Assembly (NCBI GenBank): GCA_900544075.1
Contig: UQTJ01000005.1
Coordinates: forward strand, 44,697 to 108,696
Source: an uncultured Bacteroides sp.
Lineage (GTDB): Bacteria > Bacteroidota > Bacteroidia > Bacteroidales > Bacteroidaceae
Direction of reading: 5' to 3'
DNA length: 64,000 bases
Part shown: positions 7,361 through 17,452 of the stretch, piece after piece
Position numbering within the stretch: position 1 is the stretch's first letter
How the letters are laid out: the number at the start of each line of letters is the position of its first letter
Position numbers and translations under genes: made by a program
Notes under the pieces: generated by a model
The model's input: the letters and a program-made list of their open reading frames with translations, nothing else
Told to the model about the DNA's origin: nothing
Database searches by the model: none

Positions 7361-8733
7361 AACTTATTCTGTTTTAAGGACTCTACAAAGCGGTCTATAC
7401 GATGCAGTTCATGAGGAATGTTTATATCCTGCGGACAGTGGTCCACACATTCTCTACAACCGATACAATGGCTTGCCTGTCTCAGTTTAGGAACACTCCT
7501 GTCATACCCTATCAGATATGCTCTGCGGGCCTTGTCATAGTTTTCGTCCTTGCTCGATTTCGGCACATTACCCTCATTCACACATTTGTTGTAGTGTACA
7601 AGTATAGCCGGAATATCTATACCGTAGGGACACGGCATACAGTATTTACAGTCATTGCATGGCACCGTAGGATATTTCTTCATCAGCTGTGCAGTTTCTT
7701 CAAGAAATTCCTTATCCTCGTCTGTCAGATGGACTAAAGGTGAATATGTACGGATATTGTCCTGCAAATGTTCCATATATGTCATTCCGCTTAGAACAGT
7801 CAATACCTTATCCCAGGTACCGGCAAACCGGAAAGCCCATGATGCCACACTGTCCGAAGGGCGTTGCTGCTTGAATCTGTCAACTATATGCTGAGGCACG
7901 TTCGACAATCGTCCTCCCAAAAGCGGCTCCATAATGATAGCCTGAATATTCCGCTTTTCAAGTTCTCCATACAGATATTCCGCATTTACGTTTCTACCTG
8001 TGGCATGTCGCCAGTCTACATAGTTAAGCTGTATCTGTACGAAATCCCAGTGTACCTTGTCATGCATGGCCAGAACCTCGTCGAATACATCCTGAGTGCC
8101 ATGGAACGAAAAACCAAGGTTACGGATTCTTCCGGCCTTTCTTTCTTCAATGAGATAATCCAGCATACCATTGTCAATATATCTGGCACGGAATGTCTTC
8201 ATACCGCCATTACCTATGGAATGAAGCAGATAGTAGTCGATATAATCCACCTGAAGCTCTTCGAACGACCTCTTATACATCTTGATGGAGTTCTCGCGTG
8301 TGTAGTTCGAGAAGTTCGACAACTTTGTAGCCACATAGAATTTCTCCCTCGGATGACGTTTGAGAGCTATACCTGTAGATTTCTCGGACCATCCCTGCAC
8401 ATATACCGGTGATGTATCGTAATAATTCACTCCATGAGCCATGGCATAGTCTATCAGCTCATTCACGGCATCCTGGTCTATTACATTTCCATCTCCTGCC
8501 GGTGAAGGAAGAGTCGGCCAGCGCATACATCCATATCCCAACAGTGAAACCTTGTCACCACGCTCTGAAGTACGGTATGTCATCTTATCCACAGGCACCG
8601 GAGCTGCAGGACCTGCAGCGGCTTCTTCCTCAGACTTGCCTTTTCCGCATCCATAGAACAGTCCGCCCACTGTGGCGGTGCTGATACCAACTATCTTGAT
8701 AAAATCTCTTCGGTTTATATTTTTCTTTTCCAT
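7357..8733 (-). CDS. Tat-exported Fe-S aldo/keto reductase
   Basis: A 458-residue aldo/keto reductase with added iron-sulfur clusters. The N-terminus has a twin-arginine motif NRRDFIK followed by a hydrophobic stretch, so export or membrane attachment through Tat is likely. The reductase barrel spans about 55-345, with YDTSPVY holding the catalytic Tyr and DYYLLHS the usual His. The C-terminal ferredoxin part has Cys clusters CNDCKYCMPC and CIGCRECVDHCP. The operon context, behind a membrane polyferredoxin, suggests that electrons pass to or from the Fe-S clusters rather than only from NAD(P)H. Substrate unknown. Confidence 0.9.
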   Translation of the reverse strand: MEKKNINRRDFIKIVGISTATVGGLFYGCGKGKSEEEAAAGPAAPVPVDKMTYRTSERGDKVSLLGYGCMRWPTLPSPAGDGNVIDQDAVNELIDYAMAHGVNYYDTSPVYVQGWSEKSTGIALKRHPREKFYVATKLSNFSNYTRENSIKMYKRSFEELQVDYIDYYLLHSIGNGGMKTFRARYIDNGMLDYLIEERKAGRIRNLGFSFHGTQDVFDEVLAMHDKVHWDFVQIQLNYVDWRHATGRNVNAEYLYGELEKRNIQAIIMEPLLGGRLSNVPQHIVDRFKQQRPSDSVASWAFRFAGTWDKVLTVLSGMTYMEHLQDNIRTYSPLVHLTDEDKEFLEETAQLMKKYPTVPCNDCKYCMPCPYGIDIPAILVHYNKCVNEGNVPKSSKDENYDKARRAYLIGYDRSVPKLRQASHCIGCRECVDHCPQDINIPHELHRIDRFVESLKQNKL

Positions 8734-8751
8734 ACACTAATCTCCTTTTTA

Positions 8752-10257
8752 TCAAATCATTCTATGACGTTCGTGTCCTTCCACATAAATTGCGCTGAAA
8801 GGACGTGACGGACAAAGATTCTCGCATGCTCCACAGCCGATACAGCGTTCTACATTGACTGAAGGAATCTGAGGCGAGGTCTTATCCCCGGCCTTGCTGT
8901 GAATCATGGTTATGGCCCCTGTAGGACAATGACGCTCACAGTTACCGCAGTTCACATTATCTTTTACAGCTACGCAGTTCTCCATTATAAATACTGCATG
9001 ACCTATCTGTGTAGAAGCCTTGTCTGCCATAGAAATGAGATTGATAGCGCCTGTAGGACATACTTCAGAACATTTGGTACATTCCGGACGGCAATAACCT
9101 TTCTCGTATGACATTTCCGGCTGCATCAGTTTCATCAGATCCGTAGAAGGACGAAGTACCTGGTTAGGGCATACCGAAACACACAACTGACATCCGGTAC
9201 ACTTCTTGGCAAAACTGTTCTTGCTCAATGCTCCGGGAGGAAGTATTGGAGTATTTCTTTTAGGAACCTTCTTGTCTATAATCTTTGCCAGTCCGCCATC
9301 TACCTTCATTTCCTGTGCTTTCAATGCACTGCCTGCCGCCACAGCAACTGCTGTTGTAAGGAAAGTTCTTCTTGAATTATCCGTTTCTACAGTTTTAAAC
9401 TCTTCCTTCCCGTTTTCATCTTTTTTCTTTCCATGAAAACGGAATTCGTAATGTATTGCTCCATGCTTACATGAATCAAGACAATTCATACAGCTTACAC
9501 AGCGCGTATAATCTACATTGTGATTCTTAATATCAATACAAGATGCTTTACACTGCTTGGAACACAAACGACAGTTTTTACATTTATCACTGTCTATTTT
9601 AATTCTGAAAAATGAGAAACGGGAAACATAGCCTAAGATAGTACCGACCGGACAAATTGTATTACAGTATGTACGTCCGTTACGCCATGCTAAAACAAAT
9701 ATGACAACAAATGTGACAAGAGCAATAATGAATGTCGGAAGACTCTTTATCCAAACCTCTGTAGAATAGAAAGCATAGCTGTCTGCACGTTCGGCAAAGT
9801 AAGCAAGAACATTATTACCCAGCTGCCATACCGGAGCCAGTAAATTAGAAGCTATCCTTCCATATGAGCTATACGGGGAAAGCAAAGCGACCACCGAACC
9901 CGCACCAAGGAAAAATGCCGCAATAAATATTGCCAATACAATATTTCTCAAATAAAAATAAGCAACAGAATATGTAAATCTGTTTTTCTTTTTCTTACGC
10001 ATTCCACTAATGCGTGATATCACATCCTGCATTACTCCCAAAGGACAGATAACGGAACAATATACACGACCGAAAATTAATGTAAGTAAAAACAGGAAAA
10101 CCAGTACCAATGTATTTACAGCAAATAAAGCAGGCATGAATTGGATTTTTGCCATCCAACCCAACCAGGTATGTATAGTACCGGTAAAATCAAGAAATAA
10201 TAATGTAATACTAACAAAAAATACTAATGCAAGAATTTCTCTGATTTTTCTCAACAT
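8752..10257 (-). CDS. Membrane polyferredoxin (NapH/CcoG/NosR-like)
   Basis: A 501-residue membrane iron-sulfur protein. About five helices lie in residues 8-205, with CSVICPLG (near 67) and CNTICPVG (near 196) after helices, the double Cys-x3-CP motif of NapH/YccM-type proteins. A ferredoxin domain follows (CKNCRLCSKQC, CVSCMNCLDSC), then a Tat-like SRRTFLTTAVAVAAG near 290, and four more Cys clusters to the end. The order implies electron transfer across the membrane. It is first in an operon with the Fe-S reductase (18-nt gap) and DUF1893. A -7-like box TACTTTTG lies on the minus strand at 10298-10291. Confidence 0.88.
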   Translation of the reverse strand: MLRKIREILALVFFVSITLLFLDFTGTIHTWLGWMAKIQFMPALFAVNTLVLVFLFLLTLIFGRVYCSVICPLGVMQDVISRISGMRKKKKNRFTYSVAYFYLRNIVLAIFIAAFFLGAGSVVALLSPYSSYGRIASNLLAPVWQLGNNVLAYFAERADSYAFYSTEVWIKSLPTFIIALVTFVVIFVLAWRNGRTYCNTICPVGTILGYVSRFSFFRIKIDSDKCKNCRLCSKQCKASCIDIKNHNVDYTRCVSCMNCLDSCKHGAIHYEFRFHGKKKDENGKEEFKTVETDNSRRTFLTTAVAVAAGSALKAQEMKVDGGLAKIIDKKVPKRNTPILPPGALSKNSFAKKCTGCQLCVSVCPNQVLRPSTDLMKLMQPEMSYEKGYCRPECTKCSEVCPTGAINLISMADKASTQIGHAVFIMENCVAVKDNVNCGNCERHCPTGAITMIHSKAGDKTSPQIPSVNVERCIGCGACENLCPSRPFSAIYVEGHERHRMI

Positions 10258-10394
10258 AATACAATAATGTCATTTATATACTAATTAGTACAAAAGTAAG
10301 AAAAAAACGATTTACAATAAAGATTTTCTAAGACAATATGTCATTACGATATCAAATTAGACTAATTATAGATAAGATTCAAAGGCATATTCAC

Positions 10395-10425
10395 TTTGAA
10401 TAATAGTTTTTTTTCACCATATTTG
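10395..10425 (+). promoter_or_regulatory. Promoter of the M48 protease gene
   Basis: TTTG at 10395-10398, a 19-nt spacer and CATATTTG at 10418-10425 match the Bacteroidetes -33/-7 pattern with one mismatch. The start codon follows 30 nt later. Confidence 0.65.
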
Positions 10426-10455
10426 CTCTCACAAAATATTTTTAAACCATAAGTT

Positions 10456-11247
10456 ATGAAAAAGAAAGATTTATTATTATGCGCTTCAATATATTTACTG
10501 ACAAGTTGCGGTTCTGTACCATTAACCGGAAGAAAACAACTACTGTTGGTTTCCGATTCTGAAGTCCTCACCTCAAGTCTTACCCAATATAATGATTACA
10601 TAAAGACCGCAAAGAAATCCACATCGTCATCACAGACAGCTATGGTAAAGCGTGTAGGCCAGAAAATAGCAGCTGCAACAGAAGCCTATCTCAGACAGTC
10701 GGGAATGACAAATGAGGTAAAGAACTTCTCCTGGGAATTCAATCTGATAAACGACAAACAGGTAAATGCCTTCTGTATGCCGGGAGGTAAAATCGTGGTA
10801 TATGAGGGACTGATGAAATTAGTGTCATCGGACGATGAGTTGGCTGTGGTTATAGGGCATGAAGTGGCACATGCGGTAGCAAAACACAGCAATGAAAGAA
10901 TGAGCCAGCAGATAGCGGCACAATACGGCGCACAAATCCTTTCGGCTGCACTATCAGAGAAAAGTACAATGGTAAAGAATGTAGCCGGCACTGTTTACGG
11001 CATTGGAGCGCAATATGGCGTAATGCTGCCATTCTCAAGAACACACGAACTTGAAGCCGACTATATGGGGCTGATACTTATGACTATAGCAGGATATAAT
11101 CCGGAAGTGGCTGTCAATTTCTGGCAGAAGATGTCCGCCGGTTCAACAGGAAGTACCCCGGAATTTATGAGTACTCACCCAAGCGATGCTCACCGAATAT
11201 CTGAAATAAAAAGGATTCTGCCAGAAATAATGAAATACAAAAAGTAG
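10456..11247 (+). CDS. M48 family metalloprotease, lipoprotein
   Basis: A 263-residue M48 peptidase. A lipoprotein signal ends in LLTSC (lipobox Cys near residue 18), so it should be anchored in the envelope, facing the periplasm. The zinc site is GHEVAHAVAKH (HExxH near 135-139) with the third ligand in ELEADYMG, where the Glu lies about 60 residues on. It resembles the periplasmic peptidase part of BepA/LoiP, without a TPR domain, so a role in outer-membrane protein quality control is plausible. It is a single gene convergent with the efflux operon. Confidence 0.92.
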   Translation: MKKKDLLLCASIYLLTSCGSVPLTGRKQLLLVSDSEVLTSSLTQYNDYIKTAKKSTSSSQTAMVKRVGQKIAAATEAYLRQSGMTNEVKNFSWEFNLINDKQVNAFCMPGGKIVVYEGLMKLVSSDDELAVVIGHEVAHAVAKHSNERMSQQIAAQYGAQILSAALSEKSTMVKNVAGTVYGIGAQYGVMLPFSRTHELEADYMGLILMTIAGYNPEVAVNFWQKMSAGSTGSTPEFMSTHPSDAHRISEIKRILPEIMKYKK

Positions 11248-11279
11248 AAATATATTGCATTATTTCCACCACTTTATAC

Positions 11280-12599
11280 CTACTCCAAATACATAGTAAC
11301 CTTTCCACTGATTTGCAACAATGATATCTCACACATCTTTGTGTTATATTGTGCAGAGAGAATACGTTCTTCCGCATCAAGAAGACTCTTTTGAGCCTCT
11401 CTCATCTCAATACCGGACAGGTCTCCCAATAAGTAACGTTCTTTGGCAATCTCATGATTTTCCTTAGCCGTGACGAGATTCTGTTTTTCAAGGTTGAGCA
11501 GTTTTATATTATTCCTGTATGCTTGCCATAAATTACTTAGTTCAGCACGCAAACCAAGTTCCACCTGTTCGCGTTCAAGTTGTGCATTTCTTATTGACAA
11601 ACTGGCATTTCTCTTTTCCCTTTTACGATTACCGTCAAAAATATTAAATCCTACAGTAATACCTCCACTAAATCCCCAGTTGTTACGGCTTCGTACTGAA
11701 TTCACATCATACCTGTTAAGAGTGTATCCATATCCGGCATTAAGTCTGACATAAGGATAATTGCGCGACAGTACTTTCTTGTAGTCCAATTGGGCAATAG
11801 TCGAATTATGATCCGCTTTAAGGATGTTGGCGTTACAAGTCAGTACAGAGCTCCACAGGTCCTCAAAATCTAAATTCTGGTTGAGGTTAATAACAGAATC
11901 CTCGACTTGTATGAGTCTGTTAACCTCTTTATTCGCCATCAGCTCATTAAGGTTTATCATAGAAGTATGTACCAGTTCCTGCTGTTTGATATACTGTGCA
12001 CTGTCAGCATTGAAATCCACTTTTGCCTGTTGATAGTCCAGGCGTGAGAAATTACCTATATGATACCTTTCCTCTACTATACGCATACGCTCCCTTGAAA
12101 GCGACACAGCATATCTGAAGTTCTTAAGCCTTATTTCCTGCTGTATATAATTATAATACTCTGCAGTAAGAGTAGCAATAAAATCCTCAACGGCTATTCT
12201 GGTGTTAGTAGAGCCTAAACGCTCAAATTCCTTAAGTTGCTTGTAAGTAGTACTGATGTTAAACCCGTCAAATATAGTCCAGTTTAAATCAATTCCAGCA
12301 TCCAGAGTATGATCCATTGCGTTTCTTATACTGGTGTAGCTACCGTTGTCTTTATTCCTGGTATCACTGCTATTAAGGTCGCCTCTGTACGATGCACTAA
12401 TATCTATTGTAGGCAGATAACCGGCATTTGCCAATGTAGCATTATTCCGACTTATCTGTTCATCATTCCTTGATATAATAAGAGAGTAATTGTTGACAAG
12501 TCCTTCTTCAAGACACTGTTTCAGGTCATAATGATATTGGGCAACAACATTTGCAGCTGTTCCCAATAACAAAACTATGATATATATAAATCGCTTCAT
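11280..12599 (-). CDS. TolC-family outer membrane efflux protein
   Basis: A 439-residue TolC/OEP family protein with a signal peptide (about 1-20, ending VVAQ). Two long helical repeats of the channel type follow, e.g. LKQCLEEGLVNNYSL near the start and VDFNADSAQYIKQQE and LEREQVELGLRAELSNLW later. It forms the outer-membrane duct of the tripartite pump encoded by this operon. Its ATG overlaps the stop of the RND permease gene by 4 nt, showing coupling. No clear terminator was found between it and the convergent protease gene. Confidence 0.93.
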   Translation of the reverse strand: MKRFIYIIVLLLGTAANVVAQYHYDLKQCLEEGLVNNYSLIISRNDEQISRNNATLANAGYLPTIDISASYRGDLNSSDTRNKDNGSYTSIRNAMDHTLDAGIDLNWTIFDGFNISTTYKQLKEFERLGSTNTRIAVEDFIATLTAEYYNYIQQEIRLKNFRYAVSLSRERMRIVEERYHIGNFSRLDYQQAKVDFNADSAQYIKQQELVHTSMINLNELMANKEVNRLIQVEDSVINLNQNLDFEDLWSSVLTCNANILKADHNSTIAQLDYKKVLSRNYPYVRLNAGYGYTLNRYDVNSVRSRNNWGFSGGITVGFNIFDGNRKREKRNASLSIRNAQLEREQVELGLRAELSNLWQAYRNNIKLLNLEKQNLVTAKENHEIAKERYLLGDLSGIEMREAQKSLLDAEERILSAQYNTKMCEISLLQISGKVTMYLE

Positions 12600-15500
12600 T
12601 GTTTTTTCTCTTTCTTAGCACGGTTAGTAGAAATATATGAATAAATAGCCGGAACGATATACATGGTAAGGAACGTGGATACTATCATACCCCCGACTAC
12701 AGCGGTACCCATTGCTATTCTCTGATTGGCACCCTCACCTGTGGCAAAAGCCAATGGTATAAGTCCCAAAACCGTAGATGCACTTGTCATGAGAATAGGT
12801 CTTAAACGTTGTAATGCCGCATCACGTATAGCACTCATTTTATCCTCTCCTGCCTCTTGTTTCTGATTGGCAAACTCCACAATAAGAATACCGTTCTTGG
12901 CTACAAGCCCTATCAACATAATGATACCAATCTGACTGAATATATTCATTGTAATATCATTGAAGTACATGAATACCAAAGCTCCAGCTATGGCCAAAGG
13001 CACTGTAAGCATAATGATGAAAGGGTCCTTAAAACTCTCAAACTGTGCTGCCAGTATCAGGTATATTAATATCAAAGCCAATATAAAGGCAAACATAAGA
13101 CTGGACGAACTTTCCCGATATTCCTTTGAATCGCCCGAAAGAGCCGTACGGAAGGTTTCATCCAGCGTAGATGCTGCTATCTTGTCCATCTCATCCAGTC
13201 CTTCTCCAATGGTATATCCTTCGGACAATCCGGCCGAGACAGTAGCAGAAAGGAAACGGTTATAATGGTATAACTTGGGAGGTGCAATAGACTCTACAAA
13301 TTCCACAAGATTATCAAGCTGTATCATGTCTCCATTATCATTCCTTATATATATTGACTTTATGTTAGCCGGCTGGTTCCTTTGCTGACGGTTTATCTGT
13401 GCCAATATTTCATATTGCTTGCCGTTCATATAGAAATATCCCATACGCTGACCACTCAATCCATATTGAAGTGTCTCAGCAATATCCCGTACACTAACTC
13501 CCATTGTTCCTGCCTTATCACGGTTTATATTAACACGCACCTCAGGACTGCTGAACTTCAAGTCGACATCAGCCATCTGGAATACAGGATTGTCATAAAC
13601 CTGACTTAAAAATTCGGGCAACACCTTCTCAAGTTTTTCCAGACTTGTTGCCTGGATAACATACTGCACAGGCATACTGCTCTTCCTGCCGCCAAATGAT
13701 GACTGCTGACGTACAAAGGCACGCGCTTTTGTCTTCGTTTTTATAGCCTTGGATAGCTTCTCGGCCGCCTCCATCTGACTGTAGTCCCTTTCACGCAAGT
13801 CTTTCAAGGTAACGCTTATATTACCGCTACCACTGGATACACGTGCAGTTATAAACTCTGCGTCGGGTATTATAGAGTCTGTCAAGTCGAAAATATCTTC
13901 GGTATAATCCCTGATATATTCATAACTGGCTCCTTCAGCAGCACGGGTCATGATATTTATCTGCGAACGGTCCTCCAACGGTGCCATCTCCGAAGGAATA
14001 TTAATCCAAAGATATCCAATCAATCCTAAAGTAATAAAAATAAACGGAACTGATATTATCCTATGTTTCAGAAAAGCATTGAGAGATCTGCTGTAAATAT
14101 TGTTAAGCCCCTCGAAAAAAGGCTCTGTCTTACGATAGAACCAGCTCTGTCTTTCTCTATATACCAGAAGCTTGGTAGCCAACATCGGGGTAAACGTAAG
14201 TGCCGCGAAAGAAGATATAATCACTGAACCGGCCACCACAAAACTGAACTCACGGAACAGACGTCCGCTTGTTCCTTCCATGAAAACTATTGGAAGGAAA
14301 ACAGCAACCAGCGTAATGGTGGTAGAAATTACAGCAAAGAATATTTCCTTGGCGCCCTCAATACCGGCATCAAAAGGCTTCATTCCCTTTTCTATCCTTA
14401 TATAGATATTTTCCGTCATCACAATGGCATCGTCAACAACCAGACCGACAGACAATACCACAGCAAGCATGGTAAGAACGTTGATTGAAAATCCTGCAAC
14501 GTACATCACAAAGAAAGCACCTATAAGCGAAACCGGAATGACAATACACGGTATAAGAGTGACACGCCAGTCGCGCAAGAATAGGAAAATTATTATGATT
14601 ACCAGCACGAAGGCCTCATATACAGTACTTTCAACCTCAGCAATAGAAGCTCGTATAAACTTGGTATTATCAAATCCGTACATATAATTGACATCCTCAG
14701 GCAAGTCCTTACGCATCTGTTCCATACGTTCATAAACGGCATCAGCTATCTCTATATGATTGGCTCCTGGCTGTGGAATAACAACCACACCGACCATTGG
14801 CACACCGTTCATCTTCATGTAACTCTTCAAATCGGCAGGACCAAGCTCGGCAAACCCTATATCACTCAACCTTATAACACGACCGTTTACCTCCTTTATC
14901 ACTACATTATTAAACTCCTTTGCTGTATGCATCTGCCCCATTGTACGAAGTGTAAGTTCCATTGTATTACCTTCTATACTACCTGACGGAAGTTCCACAT
15001 TCTCGTTATCCATGGCTTTCTTGACATCAACAGGAGTTATTCCATAACCGGCCATTTTAGTAGGATCCAACCATATACGCATTGAATAGCGTTTCTCTCC
15101 CCAGATTGATACGCTACTCACGTCTGATATAGTCTGCAACTGTTCCTTGACCGTAAGGGATGCTATTTCACTCAACTCCAGAAGAGAACGAGTCTGGCTC
15201 TGTATGGCTACCATAAGAATAGGACTTGCATCGGCATCAGCCTTTGATACAGTAGGTGGGTCGCAGTCACGCGGCAAGTATCGCTGAGCACGTGAGACCT
15301 TATCGCGAACGTCGTTTGCAGCAGTCTCCAAATCCACTGACAATTCGAACTCAACAGTTATACGACATTGCCCTTGCTGGCTGACACTGGATAAAGAACG
15401 TATTCCCGGAATACCATTGATATTCTGCTCCAAAGGTTCAGTAATCTGATTCTCAATAACATCAGCGTTCGCACCGGCATAACTGCATGTAACCGATATA

Positions 15501-15631
15501 ATAGGATTATCTACCGAAGGATACTCTCTTACTCCCAAAGTGGTATATCCTATCATACCGAACAAAAGAATAATTATAGTAAGTACTGTAGCCAGTACAG
15601 GGCGACGAATACTTAATTCTGATATATTCAT
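12596..15631 (-). CDS. RND efflux permease (AcrB/MdtB-like)
   Basis: A 1011-residue inner-membrane RND pump of the HAE-1 type, full length. It has the N-terminal MNISELSIRRPV and the proton-relay pair in helix 4, GLVVDDAIVMTENI (two Asp near residue 405). Two large periplasmic loops alternate with the twelve expected helices, ending in a Lys-rich tail. It couples proton entry to export of drugs, bile salts or other amphiphiles. The operon order adaptor-permease-TolC is standard. Substrate range cannot be told. Confidence 0.95.
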   Translation of the reverse strand: MNISELSIRRPVLATVLTIIILLFGMIGYTTLGVREYPSVDNPIISVTCSYAGANADVIENQITEPLEQNINGIPGIRSLSSVSQQGQCRITVEFELSVDLETAANDVRDKVSRAQRYLPRDCDPPTVSKADADASPILMVAIQSQTRSLLELSEIASLTVKEQLQTISDVSSVSIWGEKRYSMRIWLDPTKMAGYGITPVDVKKAMDNENVELPSGSIEGNTMELTLRTMGQMHTAKEFNNVVIKEVNGRVIRLSDIGFAELGPADLKSYMKMNGVPMVGVVVIPQPGANHIEIADAVYERMEQMRKDLPEDVNYMYGFDNTKFIRASIAEVESTVYEAFVLVIIIIFLFLRDWRVTLIPCIVIPVSLIGAFFVMYVAGFSINVLTMLAVVLSVGLVVDDAIVMTENIYIRIEKGMKPFDAGIEGAKEIFFAVISTTITLVAVFLPIVFMEGTSGRLFREFSFVVAGSVIISSFAALTFTPMLATKLLVYRERQSWFYRKTEPFFEGLNNIYSRSLNAFLKHRIISVPFIFITLGLIGYLWINIPSEMAPLEDRSQINIMTRAAEGASYEYIRDYTEDIFDLTDSIIPDAEFITARVSSGSGNISVTLKDLRERDYSQMEAAEKLSKAIKTKTKARAFVRQQSSFGGRKSSMPVQYVIQATSLEKLEKVLPEFLSQVYDNPVFQMADVDLKFSSPEVRVNINRDKAGTMGVSVRDIAETLQYGLSGQRMGYFYMNGKQYEILAQINRQQRNQPANIKSIYIRNDNGDMIQLDNLVEFVESIAPPKLYHYNRFLSATVSAGLSEGYTIGEGLDEMDKIAASTLDETFRTALSGDSKEYRESSSSLMFAFILALILIYLILAAQFESFKDPFIIMLTVPLAIAGALVFMYFNDITMNIFSQIGIIMLIGLVAKNGILIVEFANQKQEAGEDKMSAIRDAALQRLRPILMTSASTVLGLIPLAFATGEGANQRIAMGTAVVGGMIVSTFLTMYIVPAIYSYISTNRAKKEKKQ

Positions 15632-15645
15632 GGCTACAACTGATA

Positions 15646-16728
15646 TTAATTGATTTTATCTAATACTACAGGCATTCCTGTACGAAGCTGCAATGTACCT
15701 GAAGTGAGAATGGTGTCACCGGCAGACAAACCTCGCAAAATCTGTATTTCAGATTCCGTACGAATACCCAATTCCACATCAACCGGATATGCAAGTCCTG
15801 AACGATATACAAAAACCTTATTCTTGCCCATCTCAGGAACAATAGCCTCCGAAGGGATTGCTATGGCATCATGTATTTCCGTCTGTTTCAGCTGAATATC
15901 GGCATAGCGTCCCGGCAACAACTCACCATTACGGTTTGGGAATATGGCGCGTACAGTCATAGTATGCGTCTCTGTATCTATACTTGATTCTGTGGCATAA
16001 ACCTGAGCACTGAAAGCATCAAGTTTTCCCTCTACCTTAAAAGTAAGGTTAGTTCCTTTCTTTACTTGTCTGGCATATCGTTCAGGGACAGCAAATTCCA
16101 CTTTCAGCGGTGTTATTTTTGTAAGTTTAGCCACCACAGTTGTAGGAGAAGCATAGGCACCTATACTTACCTGACGCAATCCCACTATTCCATCGAAAGG
16201 AGCACGCAGCTCTGTCATAGCAATATTAGCTTTTACATTCTCTATGTCAGCATCCAGTATTGCAAGTTCTGTCTTTACCTGCTCGTAGGCTTCCTTACTG
16301 ACAGCATCTCTCTGCAACAAAGCATTCTGTCTGAACACACGATCTTCGGCCAAAGGCATCTGTGCCTCCAGTCTTGATAGTTGAGCCTTTAACTGTCTGT
16401 CATTAACTTTTGCCAAGAGTTCCCCTTTTGTCACCGCTGAACCTTCATTGAAAAATATATCTATAATTTTACCTGAGATTTCAAACGAAAGGTTCACCTC
16501 TTCATCCGGTACAAGTTTTCCACTTACAAATATCTGATCAGTAATCAGATGAGGTTCCACAATCATGGCGTTCACACTTAATGCCGTCTTCTTAGTCTGT
16601 TGTTTTGGCTTTTCTATTTCAGCCTCATTAAGTTCTACATTTTTCCTCGGAGTGAATGTACGCACTCCAACCACTATTGCACCAATCACAATAACCCCTA
16701 AAATACCCCATTTAATGTGTTTTTTCAT
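15646..16728 (-). CDS. RND efflux periplasmic adaptor
   Basis: A 360-residue membrane-fusion protein with an N-terminal signal anchor (about 5-25). A barrel-sandwich/lipoyl half follows (FFNEGSAVTKGELLAKVND), then a helical hairpin (about 105-165, LEAQMPLAEDRVFRQNALL) and the second lipoyl half with ELRAPFDGIVGLRQVSIG. Beta-barrel and membrane-proximal domains end in GLSAGDTILTSG. It links the pump and the TolC duct. It is the first gene of the operon, with a box TAAGTTTG on the minus strand (16757-16750). No regulator gene is adjacent. Confidence 0.93.
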   Translation of the reverse strand: MKKHIKWGILGVIVIGAIVVGVRTFTPRKNVELNEAEIEKPKQQTKKTALSVNAMIVEPHLITDQIFVSGKLVPDEEVNLSFEISGKIIDIFFNEGSAVTKGELLAKVNDRQLKAQLSRLEAQMPLAEDRVFRQNALLQRDAVSKEAYEQVKTELAILDADIENVKANIAMTELRAPFDGIVGLRQVSIGAYASPTTVVAKLTKITPLKVEFAVPERYARQVKKGTNLTFKVEGKLDAFSAQVYATESSIDTETHTMTVRAIFPNRNGELLPGRYADIQLKQTEIHDAIAIPSEAIVPEMGKNKVFVYRSGLAYPVDVELGIRTESEIQILRGLSAGDTILTSGTLQLRTGMPVVLDKIN

Positions 16729-17038
16729 ATCAATAATTTATTTTGCCTACAAACTTACGGAAAATATTCGAAATATTTCATTAACAATAAAAAAACAATT
16801 TGTCAAAATGATTTCTATAATATCCCCAGATTGGTGAATTTGCATCTTAAATCATAGTGCAGTAAAAAAACAGAATCTCACTCAGTCACTGCATCGCAAA
16901 AATCAAGCTAACTAAAACAATAAACATCATTATTTTATTTCAGGAATACTTACAATATCAAAAGCTCAGCGATTTTTAAAACTTGCAATCATATTAATAA
17001 TTAGAAACGACTCCACTTCTGTTTGATTATAGAAAAAA

Positions 17039-17056
17039 AGCCGGCATTATCCGGCT
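17039..17056 (-). terminator. Short hairpin with T-run
   Basis: AGCCGG and CCGGCT flank a 6-nt loop, and on the minus strand the stem is followed by seven Ts. It lies some 400 nt past xylE, behind the main xyl terminator, so it may be a backup terminator or the end of a small RNA. Confidence 0.5.
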
Positions 17057-17388
17057 CAACTTAGATGTTCAAATAAAACAAGCTGACATTTCAAATACAA
17101 CGACAAGGCATTTTTATATAAATAACAAGACATTTTTCTCAACATTCCAATTATTTATATTACAAAAACAATCAAGGTTTTTATGATTTTAGGGATATAT
17201 AATTAAGAAAATCACAATTATAATACGATTTTCATTTAACACTTCACTCTATATCGAATAAATTTTCAAACTATGAAGTCACCGAAACTCTCAAGATAAT
17301 AACTTTTTGCATTATTTACACCCATAATAATATCATATAGTAAATACAGCATTATCCAAGAAATCTCAACAAAAAAAGTACTGTACAT

Positions 17389-17430
17389 AAAAAAAGAAAA
17401 TCCACGAGACAATACATCCCGCAGATTTTC
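17389..17430 (-). terminator. Terminator of the xylose operon
   Basis: On the minus strand a 14-bp stem (arms at the two ends of 17396-17430, with some G-U pairs) is followed by seven Ts at 17395-17389, just past the xylE stop codon. Confidence 0.8.
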
Positions 17431-17452
17431 CTTAAAAGCATATAAATCTAAA

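Larger units (their letters stand above)
16729..17452. other. 724-nt gene-free region between the RND and xyl operons
   Basis: AT-rich sequence with no convincing reading frame on either strand. It holds the probable RND operon promoter at its left end, a short hairpin with a T-run at 17039-17056, and the terminator of the xylose operon at 17389-17430. Nothing else was recognised. Confidence 0.6.
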
